A DNA stretch of 64,000 nt from Pyrus communis. Lineage: Eukaryota; Streptophyta; Magnoliopsida; Rosales; Rosaceae. The translations under genes were made by a program, and so were the position numbers. The stretch is from the NCBI RefSeq assembly GCF_963583255.1, contig NC_084811.1, forward strand, positions 11,984,088 to 12,048,087, given 5' to 3'. The notes beneath the pieces were generated by a model. It was not told where the DNA came from, did no database searches, and saw nothing but the letters and a program-made list of their open reading frames with translations. Below, in pieces: positions 34,701-46,797 of the stretch (position 1 is the first letter of the stretch; the number at the start of each line of letters is the position of its first letter).

Positions 34701-37412
34701 TTTAAGAGCTATGAAGCTAAGTTTTCAGAAAATGAAAATTTCAATTAAATCGTTATACAATTATTTCAATTATTTCCCTTTAGAAACTGTCAAGAAATCT
34801 AATCAATGTGATATCAAAATTAAATATGAGAGGAAAACTTTCTCCCATATATTTTGTTTCCCAACTATAGTTCGTGGAACATAATTTTGAAACAAACACA
34901 GCCTAAAGGTAATGATTAACTTACGTTGTAACTTTCTCAATTTTTCTCTTCTTGAATTTCTACAGGCTCGTGCTTTAAGTGCCTGTACTACGTTGGTCTC
35001 CGTTGAGCCAAAACTAACAATTGAAACCAGAAACCATGTTTTAAAGGTTTGCAGTTTTTTGTATTCTGACGCACTAGTTATTTTGGTAAACCCAATTCTT
35101 GGTTGGTGGCTAATACATCTTGTTGATTGTGATAATTTTGACAGGCCACCTTAGGGTTCTTTGCTTTACCAAATGATCCAGTGGATGTTATCAATCCTCT
35201 TATCAACAATCTTATCACTCTCTTGTGTGCAATTCTTCTTACAAGGTACATTACATAACATGATATATGCATTTCTTGTAGCATTTATCTTAAATAACAT
35301 GATATATGCTTCTTGGGAGTGCACATCAATCTGTCATCCTTTCCCAACTCTTGCTTGACTGCTGTGCTTTTAGTTTTTTTGTTGTTTCTTTTTCTATGAA
35401 AGTAACCAAATGCTATCTCTGGATTTCTGATAATTTTGGATATGGGTGAGATTCCACTTTGATAGAGGTTGAGAATTTGAAATTATTCCGTCACGAAATT
35501 CTAAGCCTTGCATTTCCATACATAGATTTATAGCCTCTTCATTCATTTATCCAAATATGAAAACCTCTTCATTCATTGTTAGTTGGTTGGGCAATGTATT
35601 AAAAGGCGGAGGCGTAGGCAAGGCGTTCCATGAATAGCCCCGCCTAGGCGTGAGGCGTGAGGCGTGAGGCGTGAGGCGAACCCTCATGGGACCTAAATAA
35701 CTTAATATATATTGCATATATAATTATATATATAGTATAATATTTTGTAAAACAAATATAAATATAACTAAGCCAAATATGATATGTTCTTCTTCATTAC
35801 TAAGCGTAGTTGTACTTGGAAATTATGTCATGTAGTCTTAAAATGTTGTAAGTATTTATTTTCTTGTAAGCAATTATAGTGAACTTCAAGAGAAATAAGG
35901 TTGACTGGCCACAATTCTAGGGAGTTTGAAAGGAAATAAAGGCAGAATGTTGCAATTATAGGCAATTCAAAAGGAAATAAGGGCTAAGTGGAGCTATTAT
36001 AAGGAATATAAAATGAAATAAAGATTGAGTGGAGCAATTATTATAGGGAATTTAAGGGAAATAATGGCTGAGTGGAGTAGTTATAGGAAATTTCAAGAGA
36101 AATAAATCTTGGCTAATCAAAATGCTAGATGGCAGAATCTGAATGGGCAATAATTAATAAAAAAAACAAAAAAAATAAAAGAGTTAGACTTTGCCACTAG
36201 GATTTGGAGATAGAAACTCTCTCTTTCTTCTTCCTTGAAACTAGAACGGCACACAGAGGAATGGGAGAAACAGAGGAATGGCAGAAATAGACCTGGAATT
36301 GGAAGGAAAGAAAGGCCCAACTGAACGCATGGGCGCGCCCCGACGCCGCCTTACCCCTACCCTCACAAAACAGAGCCGAAAACCCAGCAGCCCTGCCTCC
36401 AAGGGCGCCTAAGCGCACCCCGAGGCTAGTTTTTTAAAACACTTGGGTTGGACACTTTAAAGTGGGAAATTCATGTATGTCTCAGGTTCAAATTCAATGT
36501 GGCCATATATGCTCCATTCCATCTAAAGTAATTCTTATAGATGCTTCTCTAGTTCCACTGTACTCGTGGGGTCGTGTTGAGCATATCAAATTCACACATC
36601 TGATAATTTAAATTGTCCATCCCTAAAACCTAAGCGTAATGTATCTTATGTATCATTGACCAAAGAATATATTTTGTATGCAAACATCACTATAATATGC
36701 ATATTCTCTAGATCCCATGAGTTATATGTGTTCCATTACTGATTTAAGGTATAATGATGATGAAGTTATATGTGCTACTTTTCATGTATTAGGAATATAA
36801 TGGTGAGCTTACAATTGAAAAATTGCATGGGTTCATATATTCCATGTATATTTGCTTTTATTTACATACCATACCGCTTCTGATTGTTATCATATGACAA
36901 TTTAGCGGAGAAGATGGGAGAAGTCGAGCAGAGCAGTTATCCCATATCTTGAGACAAATTGATCAGTATGTTTCTTCACCTGTGGATTGTCAAAGGCGAA
37001 GAGGTTGTCTTGCAGTACATGAGATACTTCTCAAGTTTCGGACAGTTTGTACCACTGCAAATTGTGCCCTGGGCTGCCAAGGAAGTTGCACGCACAGCAA
37101 GCAAATTGACCGTAATTTGCATAGGAACTTTTCCAACTTACCATGTAAAAATGCCCGACACAGCTTTCCTTTTAGTTTTTATTTGACCTATCCTTATTCT
37201 TATTATTTTGTTTAACGTCCAGCTGCATTTGTATTGCCAAGTCGTGAGGCATTGTCATTGGGAGACAGGGTCATTATGTATCTTCCACGTTGTGCAGACA
37301 CTAACTCGGAAGTTAGAAAAACCTCTGCTCAGGTAAGTTGGACAAGTCTCTGAAATAGTTATCTGGAAGACTAGAAATGCATTTGGATCTCTTAATATTA
37401 CTTTCTATGACT

Positions 37413-37455
<43 letters not shown>

Positions 37456-40400
37456 CTTTGTAGATTCTTGATCAACTTTTTAGCATTGCGCTTTCACTTC
37501 CACGGCCATCAACTACTAGCTATGGTGTGGACATAGAAATATCCTACAGGGCTTTATCATCGCTTGAGGATGTCATAGCTATTTTGAGGAGTGTAGGTTC
37601 ATTGCCAATTCTTTTCATACATATTTTTGTTTTTTTAATATTCTCTACTTTGCTTTTATCATATCTTTTGTTTGGAGTCATGGGTGGAAATGTAACACTA
37701 GGATGATCTTTGGTTTTCTTTTTGTACCCAGGATGCTTCTATAGATCCATCTGAGGTTTTCAACAGAATTATTTCCTCTGTCTGTATATTACTAACAAAG
37801 AGTGAGGTAAGTTCATTTTTTTTATTGTGTTTCCAAAGTTGAAACCGATACTACAACACAACAGTTTCATCTTGCAGCTAGTAGCCACCCTGCATGGTTG
37901 CACAGCAGCTGTATGCGATAAGATCAAGCAATCAGCGGAGGGGGCCATTCAAGCTGTAATTGAGTTTGTCACAAGAAGGGGAACTGAGCTGAGTGAAACT
38001 GATGTTTCAAGGTTTGGCTAATAATGAAATTTTAAATCAGTAACAGATTCTGAAAAAGGGAAAAATGCAATGAGCTTTTCTTGCTTTCTTTTGGTAAAGA
38101 AATAGGTTTTTTGTTTGGTAACCCTGATAGAGAATATATGTGTGTGTTTGTCTGTTATAGGACAACTCAAGCTCTGCTGATGGCTACAGCCCATGTGATT
38201 GAGAAGCATTTACGCCAGGAAACTCTTGCTGCTGTATCCTTTTACCCATATTATATGCACTCTTCTTATAAAGATACCTGTTTTTATGCTGCACTACTGG
38301 GTTGCAATGTGTTTCAATAATCCGAACTGCATAATTTTGTTTCTTTTTAGGCTCCTCTGTCAAGTAGTCCTTAACTGTCAGAAGATTTCTTCTCTAGCTG
38401 AGAGCACTAGTTCGAAAGTTGTCTTCAATGAAGTTTTAGCTACATCTGGAAGGGACATAGTAACAAAAGATATATCTAGGCTACGCGGTGGCTGGCCAAT
38501 GCAGGATGCATTTTATGTAAGTCCATTTAGAAGATTTTTATGTGTCATGAATTCTTTGTTTGCTCAAACATTACCACAAGTTCAAATGGTTATATTGAAT
38601 CTGTTGCTTCTGGTTCTAATTGGTTGATCAAACATGTGTTAGAGACCGAGATTCACTAATAAAATAGAATTGGGCCACAGGAGCCAGTGACACCGTAGAC
38701 ATTGAGTTCTATAATTCTTGAAAATGTCTCATGTCTTGCTTGTTTAGTAAGAAAGAAAAAACTTCCATCTTAATCTGGCCCCTGAATGCTAATTTTCATC
38801 TATTAGGTTGATTCTATGAGTGGCAAGAAAACACAATAAATTTTACAACCTTTCGATACATCCACCACCACCACTTCCTCCTCCTCCTCCTCTATTTCAT
38901 GTGTGATTGTATCCATACATTGTGCACATATATATTGTCAACGTAATGTTTGAGTTTCTATTGTGTATGGCAGTATTATCTTCTTCATTTAATTTATTCA
39001 GTTTGATCATAATTTATTCAGTCATCTTCTAAATTTTTTTAATGTTTATTATTTTGCCTTTTTTTTTGTAGGCATTTTCCCAGCATACAGTTCTTTCGTC
39101 TTTGTTCCTGGAGCATGTCATATCTGTCCTTGACCAGTATCCCATCCTTAAGGGTGATTCAGAAAAAGGAGAGAATCCTAGCCATTTAGTTGACGGTCAA
39201 ATGGAGGATGACATTCTGCAAGCTGCTATTATTGCTGTAACTGCATTTTTCAGGTTTCAGAAATCAGCTTTGATTATCAAATTTCAGTAGTATTTGTTAA
39301 TGTTAGACAACTTTGACATGTTCCAAACTTGTTGCAGAGGTGGTGGTAAAATAGGAAAAAAAGCTGTGCAACAAAACTATGCTTCTGTTCTTGCTGAACT
39401 TACTCTCCAATTGGGAAGTTGTCATGGTCTAGCTAGCCATGGTCAACATGATCCGTTACGGTAAGGATCTAGTACAGTTTTTGTTTATTGATAATTTTGT
39501 CTTGCGAGATGCATGCAAGAATTTTCCTTGTTTATTTTTGAGAAAGAACTGAGATTTCATTGCATGACAACTACACAAGTGAACAAGATGTCCACAAAGT
39601 GAAAACAATGCAAAAAAACAGTGAAAATGCAAATAAATCCTTCTAAAATGAAACAGCTATGAAGTGTCCATAAACAATTTTAACTAATAGCAACTTTCCA
39701 ATCAAGACAAATAACTGAAAAAGATGAATTTTTAAAATTTGCTGAAACCAAAGCCCATGTGAAAACCATACAACTTTCTCCCATCACTCCTCAGTCAATG
39801 GTCCAAATTTATAGTCTGTTAGACTAACATTTCTGCTATATATAGTTATATACTAACAGACGATGATATATTAGGCTGCCAGATGGTTATTAAGTTGATA
39901 CCTGCAATTACAATATTACCTCTAACTGGCAGTTTGATGCTAACGTCACATCATACTGTCTGATAGAAAGAACATTGCCGTCTATATAAATACTCACACA
40001 CGTGTAAGTTTCAAGCACATGTAAGGTTTAAATGTTGTTAAATGTTGTAAAAACTTGTCCCCTTTTTCATGCTCTTGCAGGGCTCTTTTAACTGCATTCC
40101 AAGCGTTCTGTGAATGTGTTGGAGATCTTGAGATGGGAAAGGTAGAAAAGCACATAAAGACGGAATTATATCAGTTCTTTGATTTATGAATTCCTTAGTT
40201 GTATCTTGCAACATGGAGGGAATGTGATTTAGATATTCTTTCTATAGATTTTGGCCAGAGATGGGGAGCAAAATGAAAATGAGAGGTGGATCAATCTTAT
40301 TGGAGAGATAGCATGTTGCGTCTCGATAAAAAGACCAAAAGAGGTAATTGGTTTGATTTAAGACTGTGTATCATTTTTCACAATATATTTTATACAGGGA

Positions 40401-43400
40401 ACTATATTTGAGCTTATTAGTTAAGGTGTGTGTGTGTGTGTATATATATATATTAAGATCTGGGGACACACGCTTTTGACACACATTTTGACAAACATTT
40501 TTGTTGGCCCCACACCATAATGTATTTCAACAATCCAACAGTCTATCTTTTATGTCTTACCTCAAAGATAATGTCTACCAAATATCACCCAAATGCACCA
40601 TATGACTGTTGATTAAATTTAGAGTTTCTTTGTAGAACTGTATTTGTCCATTTCCTTTACTACAAATGAATGTCTTTATGGTTTCAAATTTGTCTAATTT
40701 TTTGCAAGGATGATCTAATAATGATGTACTAAAACCAGTGTTTTAAAAAACTAGTTTTAAGAGTCACCTAGGCAGATTTTTGGGGGCGGGGCTATGAAAA
40801 AAACACCTCTGCCCAGCGGTTGGGCTATAGACTAGCCTAAATGCCTAGGTTGTTGCCTAGGCACCTAGGCAACCTGGGCGTTTGATTTTGTTTTAAAAGA
40901 AACCTCCCAAACCCAAAATGACGTCATTTTGGGTAAGGGTTATATAAAATTCGTGCTAATTTTATGTTTTGAATTTAGTTTCTATTAGATTATTATGACT
41001 TTATGATGTGAATTAGAGAAATAATAATTTAATCAAATATTTGATTGCTTGGCATGCTTGCTTGATTGTTTTACAAAGTATTAGGTACCATGAGGCTATC
41101 GCCTAGGCAAGGCTATTCATGAAACGCTTTGGCTTCACTCTTTAAAACATTGACTAAAATATAGATGGTGCAGATTGTTGAAATACATTACAAAGTGGAC
41201 TCTATGGGTGTTAAAAGCGTGTGTCCTTGGATCCTAACCCATATATATGTATATGTATGTCCTACGACAAGTGCTCAAGCGCTAACAAGTTAGTAAGTTA
41301 ATATGGTGCTAACCGCTCGTTTGGGCTCACTCCACTAAAAAATACCATCTGAAGTCATCTTTTAAAGATCATCATTCGAGAAACCGAGATTAATAAAATT
41401 CCTATTTGTTTAAGCTTATCACATTTTGCGAATTTGTTGAAAAAGGTAGCTTGCATTTAAGTACGAGGTATGTAGTGAGCTTTATATGGTAAGTGATTCT
41501 GTGTTGTAAATATCATAATTTGTTTTTTATGGTCCATGGAAATTAAGGCTTGTGGTGGTTTCATTTTCTTTTTTGATGGATACTACCTTTTTTATTTAAA
41601 GGTTCAAAGCGTATGTGTAATTTTAAGTAAATCATTAAATCGACACCAAAGATACCAAAGGGAAGCTGCAGCTGCTGCACTGTCAGAGTTTGTCCGCTAC
41701 AGGTATGCGTTGGATGTCAACAAAGACACTTTACATTTTGTTGGTTACATTAAAATTTTGTTATTCCCATGGCATGTCTGTATCATGGGATCTTCTTGTT
41801 GCAAACTCTGTTTTCATCATGTCATTATTCTCAGCAATTTGTTACTTTCTCTTCATCTTGGTAATTATCTCGGTCCGTATCATTGTTCCTGTCCATGTTT
41901 ACTCATTTGATAGAAAAGGATACAATTAATAAAGTATGTGTACCCAAATAATATGTGCATAGTAACCACTGTTTACTCTATTTCCTTCAGTTTCTTGTGT
42001 ACTTGGGATCTTAGTTCTTTGCAAGCATTTTAACTTGTTTTGTGCTCATTGTTAATCAATTATTTAAAAGGCTCGCTTCAGGGCGCGCCTAGGTGGCCTT
42101 TGAGGCTGGGCGTGAGGGTTGCCGCCTCTGTTTTGAGGGAGTTGGCGGAAGGCGTCGCCGGAGCCACCTAGGTGGCGGAGGCGTGCCTCAGGGCGTCCAA
42201 GCGTCTCTGTTTGGCTTTTTTTTTTCTTTTTTTTCTTTTTGTTTTTTTTTTTAACTCCCAAACCCAAATTTTGGGTAGGATTTTAACTGCCTCATATCTC
42301 TTCCTTGCACTATTGTCTCTCTGCCTTTTTTCTGATTTTTATTTTTTTATATAATGGATGTGTGTGTTGTCTGCGTGCATTGTTATATGTGTGCTCGTTG
42401 TGTTTTTCATCCTCTATTATATATATATGTATGTCTGTGTGTGTGTGTGTGTGTGTGTGTGGGTATATATATTTATAATATATGTGTACTCAGGGTGATT
42501 ATTGATTAATAATCTTCTTTTTTTTAATATAACATATGTGTACACTCAGTGTATGTATTAAAAAATTTAGGTCCCGTGAGGCTTCGCCTCACGCCTAGGC
42601 CGGGCTATCCCTCGGACACCTCGCCCATGCCTCACGCTTTTAATACACTGTTAACTCATGCATTTTTGTGTTATTAGTTGAATAATTTTGTTAACCTTTG
42701 ATTCCAAAGTCTTATTAGTTAATATTCTTGATAATGCAGTGATGGGTTTGGATCCCTATTGGAGCAGATTGTGGAGGTATTGTGTCGACATGTTTCAGAT
42801 GAATCTCCAACAGTTAGGCGCTTGTGTTTGAGAGGACTAGTACAGGTTAAGTGAATCTTTTGTGAAAGTGCTTGGAATGAGTGTTGGAGTTTTTCTGTGC
42901 ATGTTCCTATTTAGTTTTCTTTTATATTTCTTCAGCTTTTTTCTCGGAAGCTGACCTCCATAATTCTCTAGTGGGAAATGATTTCCACACATACGTTTTA
43001 TCCTTTTACCCACCATGTTATATTTGTCCCTTGATTCTCCTTTGATTTATTCAATTAAAAAATGAAGCGGTTACCTTATCCAAAAATGAATAATTTCTTA
43101 CTTTTCAGTTTTCACTAATTAGTATGTGCTTGCATTCACATCTTTTGGTTCTATCAGTCTCAAGCTAGACGAGCTAGGCCTTAAGAGAAGAGAGTATTAT
43201 TTGGTTGAGTTGAGTAATGTTATTAAGACACTTCTATTAGAGAGTGTCAACTAGTGTGTCAGTTTCGTGCGTCTAAATAGCTTTATTGGTCTTTGGACGA
43301 TATCCTGTAATTACATGTCCATTCTCAAGCCTGGCTTTGTTTGTCTGCCTGCCTGAAATTGGTGTCATTATTTCTCTGTCCTTTACAATGAATTGTATGC

Positions 43401-45750
43401 CTACTGCGTGTTTTAAATCTTATTTCATTTTTTTCTCTTCATCTTTCATTCTATGATTCTGGAGGAATTGACATTTTGAACTTTTGAGTTGCAGATACCA
43501 TCCATGCAGATGTTGCAGTACACAGCTCAAGTTCTGGGTGTAATATTAGCTTTGCTAGATGATTCCGATGAATTGGTGCAATTAACTGCAGTTTCTTGCT
43601 TGCTCACGGTGAATTTTTCCCTCCTTTTCTTTTGATGGGTATAATATTAGCATGTGTGTTATATAAATATTAAGAATTTTCCTTAGATCACTTTTTTTCC
43701 TTGGTAATCATTAATCTTTAGTATTAATTCAAAATTGAGCACTCATTTTTAATATAATAGATGCTTGAGTCGTCACCCAAGGACGCTGTGGATCCCATTT
43801 TGCTTAGTCTTTCTCTGCGGCTTCGAAATCTTCAGGTGCAGTACTTCACTCTCAGTATGCTGGTTCACAAATTATTTTCTTGGTTCTTGCTGCCTCTTTC
43901 ATTTTTGATTTGGTCATTCAAGGATTACATCTGATTAAATGTGGTTTTGACTTTCATTGCCATATCTTGATTGCAATTTACATTTGATTAAATGTTTCCA
44001 AATTAATTGAGTTATGATTGCAGTTAATAGGAGCATCTCTTCTCAAAGTTACCTTACTAATTTTGGTATTAGACTGTCAGTAAAATATTGTAAGTATAGA
44101 TTTAAAAAGAATTAAGAGCATGGAAAATTTGAAGTTTGTCGAAGAACAGAAAAATTGGTGGACTGAACAATTTATGCCTTCCCCTTCATCCTGGAAGTCA
44201 TTTTATGAAAAAGTGTCAGCCAAAGGATATCCATGTAATATCAGACATTATTTGGAAATCAGATGGCATCTTACATGTTGCTTGTAGCGTACTTCATTTT
44301 ATTGTGCTGACACATTGACTAATTACAACATGTATGGAACAGATATGTACAAATACGAAGATGCGAGCTAATGCTTTTGCTGCTTTTGGAGCACTAAGTA
44401 ACTATGGAATTGGTCCACAACATGAGGCATTTCTCGAGCAGGTCTATTACTTGTTCTGATCTTAGGAAGAACTTTCTTTCTTTTTGAAGAACTGACGTAT
44501 GAGCGTAGAAATTATTGAGATTATCATTCTCATTCGTTCTTTTGGCTGTTTATTTCAGAAAGTAACTTGTTGCACAGTTTTGTTCAGAACTTTTTACCAC
44601 TTAATTCTTTATATATGAATAACATGGAAACTTGACAGAGGTTTTCATTTAAAAGCTCATATAGTAATAAAATGTAATACTACGTCCAGGTACATACCGT
44701 AATCCCACGCTTGGTTCTGCATTTGCATGACGATGACGTTAGTGTGAGACAGGCTTGCCGGGTAATTGCTTACCGTTATTACTTCTCGTGTGCATGAAGA
44801 TGCATGGAGACAATTTTAACTTGTTTTTCTGAACTGGTGAACAGACTACTCTGAAACAAATTGCCCCATTACTGGAAATGGATGGACTCCTTCCCTTGTT
44901 CAACATGCATTCTTTCAATCATGATCATCGGTATGTGTTGACATATTATCAGAGGACTGAATTTATGAGATGATTATGACAGTAGCCCTTATATGGCGAT
45001 AGATGAAGTCACACCAACTTTTCTCTTTTCAGAACTGACTACGAGGGTTTTGTCAGAGACCTCACAAAGCAATTTGTTCAGCATCATCCCTTAAGACTTG
45101 ATACTTACATGGCATCTACAATACAGGTTCCCGACTGGAAAACCTTCATTTTCAATACAATTTTTTTTTTCTTTTTTTGGTTGCTATGCTAAATGGCTAG
45201 TAAATTTAGTGTTTTTCCTATCATTAATAGTGGTAGGCCTCATAACCATGGTATGAAAGCCCTATGATTTTATGGGTGTAATCTTTGCAATTCAGATGGT
45301 TACACCACCCTTTTCTTCTTTTCACAATACGGGTACCCAAATGACTTGACTTACATTCTTGATATCACAGGCTTTCGATGCACCATGGCCGATAATTCAG
45401 GCTAATGCTATATACTTCTCCAGCTGTATGCTATCTCTGTCCGATGATCAGCACATCTTGAATCAATATTATGCGCAGGTAATTTTTAGACACGAGTTCT
45501 ATCTTTTTATGTCATGGCCCATAACTAAGAGTAACATGGTATACTCACAAAAATTCATGTCTAAATCTAGGTATTCGAAACGCTAGTAGGAAAAATGAGT
45601 AAGTCAGCAGATGCAGTCGTGAGAGCTACGTGCTCTTCTGCTCTGGGTTTATTATTAAAATTCTCAAAGTCATCCTCATGGAAATCAGCTCGAGTTGATC
45701 GTACGGACTCAAGTCACTCAATACGAAAGGGCCATGATTTTTCAGTCTAG
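23008..45750 (+). CDS. SGR6: SGR6-like HEAT-repeat protein (MROH1 family), 51 exons, 1,727 residues
   Basis: Likely orthologue of Arabidopsis SHOOT GRAVITROPISM 6, a HEAT-repeat protein of the vacuolar membrane needed in endodermal cells for gravity sensing; human MROH1 is a relative. Coding exons, read from splice sites with all frames joining: 23008-23047, 23167-23257, 23364-23418, 23549-23680, 23767-23838, 24774-24864, 24989-25084, 25862-25940, 26057-26120, 26604-26707, 26908-27013, 27365-27454, 27637-27714, 27848-27915, 28000-28099, 28231-28401, 28592-28681, 28784-28849, 29057-29155, 29245-29319, 29580-29639, 30124-30213, 30595-30716, 31745-31874, 31960-32039, 32336-32471, 33417-33498, 34335-34480, 34966-35046, 35145-35245, 36906-37144, 37223-37332, 37464-37592, 37732-37806, 37878-38011, 38161-38233, 38385-38516, 39072-39253, 39338-39460, 40081-40141, 40248-40343, 41602-41702, 42740-42845, 43495-43608, 43761-43835, 44343-44441, 44690-44761, 44845-44930, 45033-45126, 45371-45478, 45571-45750. 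Protein starts [14 protein letters not shown] and ends [12 protein letters not shown]-type helix pairs such as [20 protein letters not shown] recur throughout. Exon 37 could begin at 38382, adding one Lys. No transmembrane helix is obvious. No stops or frameshifts: an intact gene. Confidence 0.93.
23262..23308. repeat. (CT)n(TA)n microsatellite in SGR6 intron 2
   Basis: A CT run that starts right after the donor site GTA at 23258, followed by a TA run. Confidence 0.95.
25682..25764. repeat. CTGTCT / CTGT / CT microsatellite in SGR6 intron 7
   Basis: Three phases in a row: about five TCTGTC units, then CTGT units, then a pure CT run ending in a C run. Confidence 0.95.
35592..36445. mobile_element. 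hAT-like non-autonomous element, copy 3 (SGR6 intron 30)
   Basis: The left end CAATGTATTAAAAGGCGGAG and the reversed right end CAAGTGTTTTAAAAAACTAG are inverted. The flanks TGGTTGGG and GGTTGGAC are nearly duplicated. Both ends are GC-rich with CGCCTAGGCG, and the left has a 7-bp TGAGGCG array. An internal minisatellite is at about 35885-36110. It lies wholly within the 1,660-bp intron. Confidence 0.75.
35885..36110. repeat. Degenerate minisatellite of about 55 bp inside copy 3
   Basis: About four or five units share GAAATAA(A/G)GNNTGAGTGGAG followed by CAATTATAGG and a short AATTTNA-type segment. Confidence 0.65.
37416..37451. repeat. (CT)18 microsatellite in SGR6 intron 32
   Basis: A pure CT run just upstream of the acceptor for exon 33. 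It could serve as the polypyrimidine tract. Confidence 0.95.
40736..41152. mobile_element. hAT-like non-autonomous element, copy 4 (SGR6 intron 41)
   Basis: 417 bp. The left end is CAGTGTTTTAAAAAACTAG and the reversed right end is CAATGTTTTAAAGAGTG. The 8-bp flanks ACTAAAAC (40728-40735) and ACTAAAAT (41153-41160) match at 7 of 8. GC-rich subterminal sequence holds TGCCTAGGCACCTAGGCAAC on one side and CGCCTAGGCAAGG on the other. Confidence 0.85.
42057..42650. mobile_element. hAT-like non-autonomous element, copy 5 (SGR6 intron 42)
   Basis: The left end CAATTATTTAAAAGGCTCGC and the reversed right end CAGTGTATTAAAAGCGTGAG are inverted, followed by GCGCGCCTAGGTGGCC and CGCCTAGGCCGGGC words. The flanks share TGTTAA. 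The interior holds GT and AT microsatellites at about 42415-42480. Confidence 0.75.
42950..43075. mobile_element. Possible partial copy of the short TTTCACACA MITE (SGR6 intron 43)
   Basis: GTGGGAAATGATTTCCACACA, then TTTGATTTATTCAATTAAAA, resembles the left end and centre of the MITE at 18266-18417. The right end is not clear. Confidence 0.4.
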
Positions 45751-46336
45751 AATGAAGTAGCAAGCTATAAAGGAGAAATTAAACTGATCATCTTCATCTG
45801 TGTGCAAGGAAACATATCCCTATCTTTGATGACTGTGAAATGGAATTCCCATTGCAAGATGCAGAACAGAGCAGCGTAGGAGAATCGTGAAATTCAGCTT
45901 TGACCTTCAATATGTAGGGTTACCGGGGCCATAAATTTCTCGAATTGTTGTAGATCATGTCAATTGTGTTGTATCTTTGTAAATCAAACATTTACCTCGG
46001 GTCGCTTGTGTATTTTGTGTGTTATAGATGTAACATTATTCTGTTGCACTCAAAACGTCATCTCGGAGATTGTAAATTCGTGTGGTTTTCACGTACTATC
46101 GGTTTTACAGGTTTTAGGCAAACGATTTGTAACTTGAACACAAAGGAGATGTGGTTTGAGATGTTTCATGGTTTCTTGTTTTGAGGCAATTCTGAATATT
46201 AGTGTGTTGATTTGTTCAGAGTCGTGCTTGCGCCATAATATGTAATATTTCCGGCCTCTCCATCTATTGATATTGAATTGTCAGTTTTATTCACCCGCGG
46301 GACTCCATTTGGTCCCATAAGCTAGCTCTACACCAC
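45751..46336 (+). other. Probable SGR6 3' UTR and spacer
   Basis: No ORF with coding character. The 3' UTR should end somewhere within the first few hundred bases, but I cannot fix a poly(A) site. Confidence 0.5.
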
Positions 46337-46535
46337 CCAATAGATTTGGGGTACGATTCGTGCACGTAAATATCGCGCAACTGCATCATTCTCGTAAATC
46401 TATTGGGTGTTCGATTCCTTACCCCTAAATGTTGCGCAACTGCATCATTCTCGTTAATCTACTGGCATCATTCTCGTAAATCTATTGGTTGTTCAGTTCC
46501 TTATATGTAAATGTCGCGCAACTGTATCATTCTCT
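46337..46535. repeat. Imperfect tandem repeat of about 60-80 bp upstream of UGT-1
   Basis: Three units share GCGCAACTG(C/T)ATCATTCTC followed by GTAAATCTATTGG, then TTCGATTCCTTAC-type sequence. A shorter partial unit lies in the middle. Confidence 0.8.
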
Positions 46536-46797
46536 TCGTTACGTGTAGCTTTTGTGTGTTCACTAGGACTGCACGACATAGAAAGCAAGTTATGTGAAGT
46601 GGTTTAACAGAGTCCACATAACTGAGTAGAGTGAAATGTTTGGATAATGACGCCAATAAATTTGTAAGCTCTCACGTCAGCAGTAGCAAATTGCATCATT
46701 GTCCGGTAGCATGAGAGAGATGCTATATCCCTGAGTAACAAGAGAACCTCCTGCTTCGTATATGATAATCTGTCTATCCAATTTTCTTCCCAATACC

